From assembly GCF_008630915.1 (NCBI RefSeq), contig NZ_CP043909.1:1798001-1862000 (forward strand): DNA of 64,000 nt. Direction: 5' to 3'. Origin of the DNA: Acinetobacter suaedae. Lineage in GTDB: Bacteria > Pseudomonadota > Gammaproteobacteria > Pseudomonadales > Moraxellaceae. Both the position numbers and the translations under genes were made by a program. The notes under the pieces are model-generated. The model worked only from the letters and a program-made list of their open reading frames with translations, was not told where the DNA came from and ran no database searches. Shown here in pieces: positions 27,762 to 36,756 of the stretch. Every line of letters begins with the position of its first letter. Position 1 is the stretch's first letter.

Positions 27762-29159
27762 ATGAAAACCACAAAAATAGATTTTGTTATACAACATATC
27801 CATGAACAAATTAAAACTCGTTCACTCACCCCAGGTTCACGGCTATCTTCGGTTCGCGGCTTAGCCAAGCAACTCAATTTATCTGTCTCTACGATCGTAG
27901 AAGCCTATGAGCGCCTTGCATCACAAGGTTTAATCGAGTCTAAGACAGGTTCAGGTTTTTTTGTATCTGGACCAATTCCGCCTCTATCTATCTCTCAAAT
28001 TCATCCCAAAATTGATCGGAACATAGACCCTTTATGGATTTCAAGACAGTCTTTAGAAGCCAAGCCCGATATGCTTAAGCCCGGCTGTGGTTGGTTACCT
28101 GATGACTGGATGCCACATGAAAACATCCGTAAAGCAATTCGTAAAATTTCTAAAGTTGAATCAAAAATTTTAACTGATTATTCATCACCACTTGGTTCTC
28201 CTGCCTTACGTGAGCTATTAGCGCGTAAAATTCTAGGTAAAGGAATCGAAGCAACACCTAACCAAATCTTATTAACAGACTCGGGTACACAAGCTATTGA
28301 TTTAATTTGTCGATATTTTTTAAAGCCAAATGATGTCGTGCTGGTAGATGATCCTTGTTATTTTAATTTTCATGCGTTACTCAAGGTTCACCAAATTCGA
28401 ATTATTGGCATTCCTTATACACCTACGGGTCCAGATTTAAATGCTTTTTCACAAGCAATCACACAACATAATCCACGGTTATATATAACCAATTCTGGTA
28501 TTCATAACCCTACAGGTGCAAGACTAACAGCATCTACAGCCTATCAATTATTGAAATTGGTTGAACAATCCAACCTGATTGTAATCGAAGATGATATTTT
28601 TGCAGATTTAGAATTAGATCCAGCACCTAGGCTGGCAGCACTAGATGGCCTTTCAAAGGTGATTCATATTGGTAGTTTTTCTAAAACGTTGTCAGGTTCT
28701 GTACGTACGGGCTATATCGCAACAAAATCTCAATGGATAGAAGATCTCACAGATATAAAAATTGCGACTGGTTTTGGTGGTAGCCATCTATCCGCTGAAA
28801 TCTTATACGCTGCTTTAACCGACGGAACTTACCGGAAACATTTAGATGAATTAAAAATACGTTTAGCAAAATCAATGGACTTTACGATTAAACAATTAGA
28901 AAAGTTGAAGATTAGACCTTGGATAAAGCCTCAAGCAGGTATTTTCTTATGGTGTGAATTAGCTAAGAATTTAGATACTGCACGTATTGCCCAAACGTGT
29001 CTCGAAAATAATGTCATTTTAGCGCCGGGAAATGCGTTTAGCCAAAGTCAAAATTATAAAAACTTTATCCGCTTCAATGTCGCTCAATGTTCCGACCAAA
29101 AAGTTTTTGAAGTTCTATCTCACGCGATTCAACAGGAAATAGAACTACAAAAAAACTAA
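27762..29159 (+). CDS. MocR/PdxR-type regulator (GntR HTH fused to aminotransferase domain)
   Basis: A 465-residue two-domain regulator. The N-terminal winged HTH has SRLSSVRGLAKQLNLSVSTIVEAYERL and IESKTGSGFFV. The rest is a fold-type I aminotransferase domain with LTDSGTQAIDLICRY, NSGIHNPTGARL and the PLP Lys motif HIGSFSKTLSGSVRTGYIA. PLP or an amino-compound adduct is the expected effector. The ATG at 27753 is an alternative start three codons earlier. The neighbouring divergent EamA transporter is the likely target. The stop is one base from the convergent HxlR gene. Confidence 0.88.
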   Translation: MKTTKIDFVIQHIHEQIKTRSLTPGSRLSSVRGLAKQLNLSVSTIVEAYERLASQGLIESKTGSGFFVSGPIPPLSISQIHPKIDRNIDPLWISRQSLEAKPDMLKPGCGWLPDDWMPHENIRKAIRKISKVESKILTDYSSPLGSPALRELLARKILGKGIEATPNQILLTDSGTQAIDLICRYFLKPNDVVLVDDPCYFNFHALLKVHQIRIIGIPYTPTGPDLNAFSQAITQHNPRLYITNSGIHNPTGARLTASTAYQLLKLVEQSNLIVIEDDIFADLELDPAPRLAALDGLSKVIHIGSFSKTLSGSVRTGYIATKSQWIEDLTDIKIATGFGGSHLSAEILYAALTDGTYRKHLDELKIRLAKSMDFTIKQLEKLKIRPWIKPQAGIFLWCELAKNLDTARIAQTCLENNVILAPGNAFSQSQNYKNFIRFNVAQCSDQKVFEVLSHAIQQEIELQKN

Positions 29160-29160
29160 A

Positions 29161-29643
29161 TCATGCACTTTTTTGTTTTTGTTCAATATAAGCAAAATAG
29201 CCAGGACCAGCACTTGCACGTACTTCTTTTGCCTTGATCGGTTCATTACATTCTGAACAAACCATTTTAGGGATCATTTTATTTCCGCAGGTTTTATGTG
29301 TAAATTCAATGGGTTTACCTAAACCCATATCCATCCACTTATCTGCCCATTGGGTCATTGAAAGAATAATAGGATATAAATCCAACCCCTTCTCGGTTAA
29401 TTTATACTCAAAACGCTCCTGTCGTTCTACGTATGGAACTTTGACAAGAATATCATGCTCAACCAAACGCTTTAGTCGTTCGGAAAGAACATGTCTAGTT
29501 AAACCCAGACTACGTTGGAAATCATCAAAACGACGGACGCCCATAAAAGCATTACGCAAAATAAGCATCGTCCAACGATCTCCAAGAATCGAAAGTGTTC
29601 TAGCCACAGAACATGGCTGGTCACCAATTTCTTCCCATTTCAT
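29161..29643 (-). CDS. HxlR-family transcriptional regulator
   Basis: A 160-residue winged-helix regulator. It has the family hallmarks CSVARTLSILGDRWTMLILRNAF, RRFDDFQRSLGLTRHVLSERL and RFEYKLTEKGLDLYPI, plus a C-terminal Cys pair (CGNKMIPKMVCSECNEP) that may bind metal. The three-Cys arrangement in that tail is not universal in HxlR proteins. The start is placed at the ATG at 29643 (MKWEEIGDQ); an ATG three codons upstream is possible. Many HxlR proteins respond to aldehydes or quinones, but no target is adjacent. Confidence 0.88.
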   Translation of the reverse strand: MKWEEIGDQPCSVARTLSILGDRWTMLILRNAFMGVRRFDDFQRSLGLTRHVLSERLKRLVEHDILVKVPYVERQERFEYKLTEKGLDLYPIILSMTQWADKWMDMGLGKPIEFTHKTCGNKMIPKMVCSECNEPIKAKEVRASAGPGYFAYIEQKQKSA

Positions 29644-29789
29644 TATTATCACCCAATCTTTTTAAACAGATATCGCAGCGATACCTTGAACCGTTATGCT
29701 TACAAAATAAGCAAGATATAGAATATACACTAAATCACCTTTCACATCAGTGCAATATCGGAACTTGGTAAAACTCAGGATAATTTTAA

Positions 29790-29816
29790 TTTATTCAAAA
29801 TTTAATTTTGAATAAA
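29790..29816. terminator. A+T-only hairpin at the moeA stop
   Basis: The stem tttattcaaaat/attttgaataaa with loop tta overlaps the moeA stop codon. It is a perfect 12-bp dyad but with only one G-C pair and no clear T-run, so terminator function is tentative. Confidence 0.4.
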
Positions 29817-31037
29817 TAGACCTGACAACTGTTGACCTGCTTCTAGTTGAATATTGGATGGAACGCGCACCAGACAATTCGCTTGCATCAAGTTACTGAG
29901 CATATGAGATTGTTGTTTGGCCAAACTTTGAAGTTTAAGCTGCCCATTTTCAAAATAAGCATGCATTCTCAAGAAACGCTCTCGCGCATCAGGTTTTAGT
30001 GCATGGGTTAGCGTTGCACTAAACCACTGTAAGGTTTGTGTTTGGCTTTGCAGGGCATCAAGCAACGCTTTTCCATAAATCTGCATAGCAACATAAACAG
30101 CCGCAGGATTTCCGGGCAATCCTAATAAGTAACAATGATGAAGACCATCAGCTTGGATATATTCAGCAAAAAAAAGTGGTTTACCCGGTTTTTGCTTCAC
30201 TTTCCAAAAAACCTGTTGAAATCCTGTCTCAAAAGCACAAGGACGAACAAAGTCATAATCACCAACAGAAACACCTCCTGTCGTAATAATTACATCATAT
30301 TTTTGTTTAAGTTGCTCAAAACATGCACTTACTTGCTCTGCAGTATCGGCAATATGTATGATTTCAACATCCTGCCCATAATCTTTGAACCAAGCCTTTA
30401 GAAGTGGGCCATTCGCATCAAAAACTTTGCCACTTTGCAAATCCTCAGGCGTTTTAGCAACCTCATCCCCCGTAATCACCACAGCGACTTTTGGCTTGCA
30501 GAAGACGTCTAAACTTTGTACTCCTGCCATACTCAAAGCAGCGAGTGTACCAATATTGATTTTTTGTCCAACATCTGCCAATTGTTGTCCTTGTTGGACT
30601 TCCTCACCCGTAAATCGAATATCAGCATGTGGTTTAATATGCTCACTTAAACGAATTTGATCTGCGCTTTCAAGGATCACGATTTCTTGGCGAGCGACAT
30701 GGGTCGTTCCCTCAGGTATTTTCCCACCTGTAAAAATCCGAATCGCGTGATTTTGCTGCAAAGGTAACTCGGAAACAGTACCTGTTTTGATTTCCCCATT
30801 CAGCTTGAAGCTAGCATTTTGAAGATCATCAAGCGAGCAGTTGATTGCATAACCATCAACTGCACTTTGAGAAAAGTTCGGTAAGTTAACCTCAGAATAC
30901 ACCGCCTTTGCCAGATACCGATTTAAACTATCTCCTAAAGCCAGCGTCTCTGCTGTTAGAGTTTTAGGTTGGGTTTGAATCAAAGTTAATGCTTCATCAA
31001 TACTAATTAAACCTTTTTCAGCGCCGCATCCAGACAT
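29802..31037 (-). CDS. moeA: Molybdopterin molybdotransferase MoeA
   Basis: A 411-residue enzyme that inserts molybdate into adenylylated molybdopterin. The N-terminal domain carries SAVDGYAI and the domain III MPT-binding fold has VVITGDEVA, ITTGGVSVGDYDFV and LGLPGNPAAVYVA, followed by the C-terminal domain IV. It is the last gene of the leftward moaA-moaD-moaE-moaCB-moeA unit; its ATG shares one base with the moaCB stop (TAATG), so translation is coupled. Confidence 0.95.
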   Translation of the reverse strand: MSGCGAEKGLISIDEALTLIQTQPKTLTAETLALGDSLNRYLAKAVYSEVNLPNFSQSAVDGYAINCSLDDLQNASFKLNGEIKTGTVSELPLQQNHAIRIFTGGKIPEGTTHVARQEIVILESADQIRLSEHIKPHADIRFTGEEVQQGQQLADVGQKINIGTLAALSMAGVQSLDVFCKPKVAVVITGDEVAKTPEDLQSGKVFDANGPLLKAWFKDYGQDVEIIHIADTAEQVSACFEQLKQKYDVIITTGGVSVGDYDFVRPCAFETGFQQVFWKVKQKPGKPLFFAEYIQADGLHHCYLLGLPGNPAAVYVAMQIYGKALLDALQSQTQTLQWFSATLTHALKPDARERFLRMHAYFENGQLKLQSLAKQQSHMLSNLMQANCLVRVPSNIQLEAGQQLSGLFIQN

Positions 31038-31960
31038 TATTCATAGCCTCCCGGATGAGGCAGATCACGGCATACATCAAAGATATGCACCAAAGCAGGC
31101 AGTATTGCAGCCATTGATTCAGTTGCACCACCACGGCTACCCGGCAAAGTCACAACCAATGAACGATCAATAAAGCCTGCGACACCACGAGACATCGCTG
31201 CATAAGGTGTACGTCTTTGACCAAATGCTCGAGAAGCTTCCATTAAACCATCTAATTTACGTTCTAATAGCGGCTCCAACGTATCGACAGTAATGTCACG
31301 CTTCCCGATTCCTGTACCACCAACAGTCATAATGCACGCATAAGATTTGGTTAACTCTAACACTAGATCCTTTAACTGATCAGATTCATCAGGCAAGATC
31401 TGATAATGAATTGGATCAAATCCAGCTTCAGTTAGTGTATCAACTACAGATTTTCCAGCAGTATCGGGCTTGCGACCAGCGGCCACAGTATCTGAAAGAA
31501 CAATCACAGCAGCAGAAACGGGCTGACGCAATGTTCGTTTAAAATGAGACTTACCACCTTTTTTCTTGAGTAATTTACATTGGTCTAAACACAGCTCATC
31601 TGGTTCACAATGTGGCTTTAACATATCGTAAATCGTTAAGCCTGCTAAACTTGCAGCAGTTAAAGCTTCCATTTCAACACCAGTTGGTCCAATCGTTTCA
31701 ACCGTTGTTAAAATCACAACATGATCATCGTGTAAATCATATTCCACATCTGCACGATAGATCGGTAATGGATGGCAAAGTGGAATCAGCTCATCGGTAC
31801 GTTTTGCTGCCAAAATACCTGCTATCCGTGCAGTTTTTAAAGCATCACCTTTTTCTGTGTTTCCATCTCGAAGTAACTGAATACAATGTGGTGGTGCATG
31901 TAAAATCGCTTGTGCTTCTGCAACACGATAACTTTCAGGTTTCATCCCAACATTTTTCAT
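31037..31960 (-). CDS. moaCB: Fused MoaC-MoaB molybdenum cofactor protein
   Basis: A 307-residue fusion. Residues 1-150 are MoaC, cyclic pyranopterin monophosphate synthase, with PLCHPLPI and the active-site region ETIGPTGVEMEALTAAS. Residues about 155-307 are a MoaB/MogA domain, with TVGGTGIGKRDITVDTLEPL and LPGSRGGATESM, which adenylates molybdopterin before MoeA acts. So one polypeptide covers an early and a late step. This fusion is known in Acinetobacter. It is coupled to moeA by a one-base overlap. Confidence 0.93.
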   Translation of the reverse strand: MKNVGMKPESYRVAEAQAILHAPPHCIQLLRDGNTEKGDALKTARIAGILAAKRTDELIPLCHPLPIYRADVEYDLHDDHVVILTTVETIGPTGVEMEALTAASLAGLTIYDMLKPHCEPDELCLDQCKLLKKKGGKSHFKRTLRQPVSAAVIVLSDTVAAGRKPDTAGKSVVDTLTEAGFDPIHYQILPDESDQLKDLVLELTKSYACIMTVGGTGIGKRDITVDTLEPLLERKLDGLMEASRAFGQRRTPYAAMSRGVAGFIDRSLVVTLPGSRGGATESMAAILPALVHIFDVCRDLPHPGGYE

Positions 31961-31977
31961 CTTAACTTCCTAAAACC

Positions 31978-32490
31978 TTATTCGTGTGTATGCTCATGTG
32001 CGCAATGTTGATGGTTATGTTCATGTCTATGTTTTTCTGGAGTAGTCGTATCAGGGCTATCTTTACGAATACAACAGCCTTCAACGTAATGACTTGTTCC
32101 ATCTGTGAAAAATTCCTCTTTCCAAATTGGAACCTCATGCTTGACTCGTTCAACAGCCTCTTCACAAGCTTGAAATGCTTCACGGCGATGCGCAGCATAC
32201 GCAATTGCAATAATTGCGGTGTCACTCACATCTAAATAGCCAATACGATGCATCACTCGAACATAAGAAACTTGATATTTATCTTTAATTTCCTGTTCTA
32301 TCTCACGAATCATCTTTTCTGCGACAGGCGTATAAGAGGTATATTTAAGTGCTTTTACTGCTTTTCCTTCATGATGGTTTCGTACTGTTCCAATGAAAAC
32401 ATCAATCCCGCCACATTCAGGAAATGACTGAATAGGATCAAAAATATCTAAACTTAATGCTTGATCTTGAACTCTTGAAAACTCACGCAT
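31978..32490 (-). CDS. moaE: Molybdopterin synthase catalytic subunit MoaE with His-rich tail
   Basis: A 170-residue large subunit of molybdopterin synthase, which puts two dithiolene sulfurs from MoaD thiocarboxylate onto cyclic pyranopterin. Conserved motifs include GAVRN-like FIGTVRNHHEGK, HRIGYLDV, AAHRREAF and the catalytic Lys region VPIWKEEFF. The C-terminus is extended by a His-rich tail, HRHEHNHQHCAHEHTHE, absent from most MoaE proteins and likely metal-binding. The frame extends upstream, but the ATG at 32490 (MREFSRVQD), just after the moaD stop with a GGAGG within moaD's end, is the natural start. Confidence 0.92.
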   Translation of the reverse strand: MREFSRVQDQALSLDIFDPIQSFPECGGIDVFIGTVRNHHEGKAVKALKYTSYTPVAEKMIREIEQEIKDKYQVSYVRVMHRIGYLDVSDTAIIAIAYAAHRREAFQACEEAVERVKHEVPIWKEEFFTDGTSHYVEGCCIRKDSPDTTTPEKHRHEHNHQHCAHEHTHE

Positions 32491-32492
32491 TT

Positions 32493-32744
32493 CTAACCTC
32501 CAGCAACAGGTGACAAAAGCACCACTGTGCATGATGAATTTAGTACGGTCTGACGTGTCACAATATCTTCACCTATCGCGCAAGCACATTTATCCATCGC
32601 CTTTGTAGCATCCGGATAACGATCTACAATATGATTTAAAACATCTAAAATTAAACTTTCTTTAGCAAACTCAAATTGAAGTGGTTTGGGTAGTAATCTT
32701 TCTATCTCTCCAAAAGCTTCTATTTTAATTTCTATGGTTTGCAT
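32493..32744 (-). CDS. moaD: Molybdopterin synthase sulfur carrier subunit MoaD
   Basis: An 83-residue beta-grasp (ubiquitin-like) protein ending in the diagnostic Gly-Gly (LLSPVAGG), which is adenylated and thiocarboxylated to donate sulfur to MoaE. It is separated from moaE by 2 bp and from moaA by 21 bp. The size is normal for the family. Confidence 0.93.
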   Translation of the reverse strand: MQTIEIKIEAFGEIERLLPKPLQFEFAKESLILDVLNHIVDRYPDATKAMDKCACAIGEDIVTRQTVLNSSCTVVLLSPVAGG

Positions 32745-32765
32745 ACCCTCTCCATATTTTTCAAT

Positions 32766-33803
32766 CTAACCTCCAAGCATGTGCATACTAATTTTACGTA
32801 CTTGTTGGTTTTGTATCGCGTGATAACCTTTGGCCTTATGCCAGATATAAGGTTTAATTTTTTGATCTAACATTTGATATGACAGTTCAGATAAACCAAT
32901 ATGTTCTTTAATCGTGTTCAACAAATCGTTTTTGATATTCAAACCTTGTTGAGCAAATAAACAATTGAATAGTTCACCTTGTGCAGTTAGACGAATACGA
33001 TCGCACTCACCACAAAATGAGTGGGTAATCGTCGAAATGATGCCAATTCGATAATCATCATCTAATCGATATTGGCGTGCTGGTTCATGATTTTGTTGAA
33101 GTAGCTCAATAGCATAATGAGGCTTTAATCGCGCTAATATTTCTGCTTCACTCACAACAGCATCTTTTGTCCAATGTTGATCACCGTCTAGCGGCATAAA
33201 CTCAATAAAACGTAATGGAATATTTTGATCTTTTGCCCATCTCACCATCGGTAGAATTTGATCATCATTGTGATCTTTCACCAAAACACAATTAATTTTA
33301 AAAGGGATTTCAGCTTTTTGAGCGGCTTTTATTCCTTCTAATACAGGACTAAGTTCTTTCTTGGTAAGTGCTTTAAATTGTTTTGCATCAAGACTATCGA
33401 GGCTGATATTTAAATCATCCAAACCAGCAGCTTTTAATTGATCAGCGTACTTCGCTAGGTAATGACCATTAGTCGTCATTGAAATACGTTTTAAACCAAT
33501 TTTTTTTAGTTGCTGTAAGTCACGGATGAAATGAACAACTCCTTGACGCATTAAAGGTTCCCCACCTGTAATACGAATATTCTCAATGCCTTGTTTCACC
33601 ATATAAGTACAAAAAACCAAAAGGGATTCGAAACTTAATAAATCTTGCTTTTTCATCCATTCAGGATGTTCAGGCATACAATACACACATTTAAAATTGC
33701 AACGATCCGTCACCGAAATACGTAACTTACGCTTAATACGAGCATACTGATCTTGCAAGATCGGTAAATTCGTTTCAGGTATTTCATACTTCATCATATG
33801 CAC
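32766..33803 (-). CDS. moaA: GTP 3',8-cyclase MoaA
   Basis: A 345-residue radical-SAM enzyme of the first molybdenum cofactor step, converting GTP to 3',8-cyclo-7,8-dihydro-GTP. The N-terminal SAM cluster is SVTDRCNFKCVYCMPE. The C-terminal second cluster has CGECDRIRLTAQGELFNCL, and the protein ends LGG, required for activity. It begins the moaA-moaD-moaE-moaCB-moeA unit. The start is MHMMKYEIP; a later Met (residue 3 or 4) is possible. I saw no Moco riboswitch upstream. Confidence 0.95.
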   Translation of the reverse strand: MHMMKYEIPETNLPILQDQYARIKRKLRISVTDRCNFKCVYCMPEHPEWMKKQDLLSFESLLVFCTYMVKQGIENIRITGGEPLMRQGVVHFIRDLQQLKKIGLKRISMTTNGHYLAKYADQLKAAGLDDLNISLDSLDAKQFKALTKKELSPVLEGIKAAQKAEIPFKINCVLVKDHNDDQILPMVRWAKDQNIPLRFIEFMPLDGDQHWTKDAVVSEAEILARLKPHYAIELLQQNHEPARQYRLDDDYRIGIISTITHSFCGECDRIRLTAQGELFNCLFAQQGLNIKNDLLNTIKEHIGLSELSYQMLDQKIKPYIWHKAKGYHAIQNQQVRKISMHMLGG

Positions 33804-34007
33804 TCATATTGTGAATTTTCTCATCATGTTCAGCACAAGTTATGTGCTTATCTATTTTCTTGAACATATGAGAATTTTACCTAAGCAATTATTATTCCAA
33901 TTCCTAAAACTCATTCAACTATATGCTCTATCTTTAGTTGAATGAACTTATCATTTTAATACTAGAACAAAATCTGATGATTTATAGCAGATTATCGTTA
34001 AATGAGA

Positions 34008-34057
34008 TTGCACTATTTCAAAACACATATCAATTTAAACGCAATAAAATAGTGCAA
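34008..34057. repeat. Inverted repeat 3' of the molybdopterin oxidoreductase
   Basis: ttgcactattt (34008-34018) and aaatagtgcaa (34047-34057) form a perfect 11-bp inverted repeat with a 28-base loop, beginning 19 bp after the oxidoreductase stop on the minus strand. No T-run follows, so it is not a standard terminator. It may be a binding site or an mRNA 3' stabiliser. Confidence 0.4.
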
Positions 34058-34075
34058 ATCAACTCAATCCATCCA

Positions 34076-36421
34076 CTATGCCGCAGGTTTCTCTAGTCGT
34101 ACAGGCACATATTTATGATATGGGGTTTTCGACAAAGGATCGCAATGCTTTAACGAAGTTAATCGGTTTAATTCAGGTCCAATCGCCTGACCTCCGCTAT
34201 AACGTAAACCATAACCATGCGGCAGCGAAACGACCCCTTTTCGCATTCCCTCATCAATCTCGACAACCACTGTGATCCGACCATGTTCCGAAATACACTG
34301 TAATGAGTGACCTGTATCTACGCCAAAATGAATTGCATCTTCAGGATTCATTCTCAGTCGACCTTCTGCATCAACCTTACGCCATGCCGGATCACGGTAG
34401 ATTTGGTTTGCATTATAGCTACGGCGTTCACCCGCCAATAAGATAAATGGAAACTGTTCACTTGTGCCTTGAGTTTGTTGATTCAATTGTGCTAATTCAA
34501 TCAACATTTCAGGGATTGCTAAATGAATCTTTTTATCTTTATAAGCAACCAAATCCCAGACATCATCATAGTTATGTTTAGAGAGAATAACGCCAGAACG
34601 TTTTTGCAATATCGCTTGGAATAAGTTTACGCCTAATGTTAAACGATTCCCTTTATAACTCGCTTGTTTGACAGCTTTATAATGTTGTGCAGAATACTGC
34701 ATACACAAAGGCAATAATAAAGCCGTTGATGCAGCATCATTGGGTAATGTCTGCCCAAGTGTTCGATAAACAATAGATGCCGCAAATGGGACTAACTTTT
34801 TATTTCTCACAAAACTAGCAGCAAGTGCAGCAAAATAACCTAGATAAGCTGTCTTCGGAGAATCCTTTTGCGCGATCTTACTCAGTAAAGGAAACTGTTT
34901 GGGAATAGCACCCATTGCTTCAAGTAAGCGAGTATAGATTTCCGCTTCAGGCAGCGTATTGGCTTGAGCTTTAAAAAGCGGATGACGTAAATGGAAACCA
35001 TTTTGTGGGAATTCTAAATTAAAGCCCGTAAATTCCCACTTTTCAAATTGACTATGCGCTGGCAATACATAATGGGCTAATCGTGCTGTTTCTGTCATCG
35101 CAACATCAACCACAACTAACAATTCCAACGACTTGAATGCCTGTTCATAAGCTGTAGTATCTGGATAGGTGAGCAATGGATTGCAACTATCTACAAAGAC
35201 TGCACGTACTCGCTTCTCGCCTGCTTTTAAAATTTCGTCAGGTAAAATATTTGGTGGAAAAAAACCTGATATTGGAAACATCTTATGATGAACCGTACGG
35301 CGATATTTAGGATTACGCTCATCAGTATTGGTCAAGATCGGAATAAACATAGTATGTAAGTTATTCGTTCCCTGTTTACCAAAATGCCCTGCGAGTAAAT
35401 AAAGTAGTTTTTCCAAATATCCATTTAAGGTGGTGTTTAAAGTATGCTGAATACCTAAATCAATCCGAACACAACCACGCTTAGCTTTGGCAAAATCCCG
35501 TACAATTTGATAAATCAGCTCTACAGAGATATCTGCCTTCTCAATATATTCTTCAATTGGTATTGTAGAAAATGCCTGTTTAACTCGCTCAAACCCATGC
35601 GTATGTTTTTGAATAAATGCTTGATCATACAAATCTTCGCGCAACATGATCGCAATCATTGCAGACATCAAATAGGAATCTGCACCTGGTTTTAATTGCA
35701 CATGGATATCAGCTTGCTTAGCCGTTTCAGTAACACGCGGATCAAAAACCACCATTGTTCGGTTTGGATCTTTCTTGATATGTTTTAAAGTATCACGAGC
35801 ATTTGGAATACCATGTGCTTGAAACGGATTGGTTCCAATAAATAAAACATAATCCGCATGTTCCACATCTTCGGTGGTATGACATGCTTGACTACCAAAC
35901 AAACGTCCATTTACCCAGAAATCACCAGTTTTCTCTTGAGCAAGTGAGTTATAGGCATAAAAGCTTTTCATTGCATACAATAGTTGGCGACCATAAGCGG
36001 CCCCTAGATGATTGCCTTGTCCACCACCTCCAACCGATGCAAATGCAGTTCCGCCATGTGCATCACGAATTTTAACCAATTGATCTGCGATTTCCTGAAT
36101 CGCTTGATCCCAAGAAATTTCTTGAAATGAACCATCAGCTTGTCGCTTCAAGGGATGAGTTAAACGATCTGCATGTTGTTGATAATGCTGTAAGCGCGCT
36201 GCTTTTTGACAAATGTAACCTTGTGAAAATGGATGCTGCTCATCACCTTTAATTTTCTTAAATTGATTGTTTTCAACTTCAACACTTAAACCACAGTTTC
36301 TCGAACATAAAATACAAGCAGTCACATCCTGTCTTGCTATCGTAGTCAACATTGGCATTTTATTCTCCCTATGATTTGCGATCTCATCCGCTAAAGGCCT
36401 TTTTGATTTTTTAAAAAGCAA
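34076..36421 (-). CDS. Molybdopterin (bis-MGD) oxidoreductase, formate dehydrogenase-like
   Basis: A 781-residue cytosolic member of the DMSO-reductase superfamily (no signal peptide). The N-terminal 4Fe-4S motif ACILCSRNCGLSV is completed by a distal Cys in QGYICQKAA. The Mo-ligand region reads FGSQACHTTEDV, with Cys where some formate dehydrogenases have selenocysteine. Other motifs are LFIGTNPFQAHG and VVFDPRVTETAKQADIH, and the C-terminal molydopterin-binding domain ends near KPAA. The substrate is unknown. It may start at the Met at residue 22 (MPMLTTIARQD). It lies beside moaA but has 272 bp between and is not overlapping. No electron-transfer partner subunit is adjacent. Confidence 0.82.
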   Translation of the reverse strand: MLFKKSKRPLADEIANHRENKMPMLTTIARQDVTACILCSRNCGLSVEVENNQFKKIKGDEQHPFSQGYICQKAARLQHYQQHADRLTHPLKRQADGSFQEISWDQAIQEIADQLVKIRDAHGGTAFASVGGGGQGNHLGAAYGRQLLYAMKSFYAYNSLAQEKTGDFWVNGRLFGSQACHTTEDVEHADYVLFIGTNPFQAHGIPNARDTLKHIKKDPNRTMVVFDPRVTETAKQADIHVQLKPGADSYLMSAMIAIMLREDLYDQAFIQKHTHGFERVKQAFSTIPIEEYIEKADISVELIYQIVRDFAKAKRGCVRIDLGIQHTLNTTLNGYLEKLLYLLAGHFGKQGTNNLHTMFIPILTNTDERNPKYRRTVHHKMFPISGFFPPNILPDEILKAGEKRVRAVFVDSCNPLLTYPDTTAYEQAFKSLELLVVVDVAMTETARLAHYVLPAHSQFEKWEFTGFNLEFPQNGFHLRHPLFKAQANTLPEAEIYTRLLEAMGAIPKQFPLLSKIAQKDSPKTAYLGYFAALAASFVRNKKLVPFAASIVYRTLGQTLPNDAASTALLLPLCMQYSAQHYKAVKQASYKGNRLTLGVNLFQAILQKRSGVILSKHNYDDVWDLVAYKDKKIHLAIPEMLIELAQLNQQTQGTSEQFPFILLAGERRSYNANQIYRDPAWRKVDAEGRLRMNPEDAIHFGVDTGHSLQCISEHGRITVVVEIDEGMRKGVVSLPHGYGLRYSGGQAIGPELNRLTSLKHCDPLSKTPYHKYVPVRLEKPAA

Positions 36422-36756
36422 ACAAGGTTCAAACTACAAATGATGAAAAAGCACAACAAGCACTTATTTCGATTATTTTTCTGACTTTTTACTTATCCAA
36501 ACATGATGTTCAATCTTAACAAATCATTTGGACAATGGCTTAAAATCACACAAGTTCCAAAATAGAACTTATTTAAGTAAAGATCAAGTACAATTATCCG
36601 AAATTAAATTAAGATTTGGTTAAACAGAGTTTTTATAAATGAAATAAGGTTGTTGATATAAAAATATAATTTTTATTGATCTAATCGCTGTAATACATGA
36701 ATATCTAAAAAGAATGAAATTTCTTCAATTATTCCTCTCCATAATAGAAAGATCTT
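36422..36756. other. Divergent intergenic region, molybdoenzyme / dsdA
   Basis: 335 bp, very A+T rich. It must hold the promoters of both divergent genes, but I see no clear -24/-12 or operator sequence and no hairpin worth naming. Confidence 0.5.

Noticed and set aside
31984..32235. Open frames of about 80 codons on both strands within moaE
   Set aside because: They are shadows of moaE and its His-rich 3' end, with no ribosome binding site or conserved motif.
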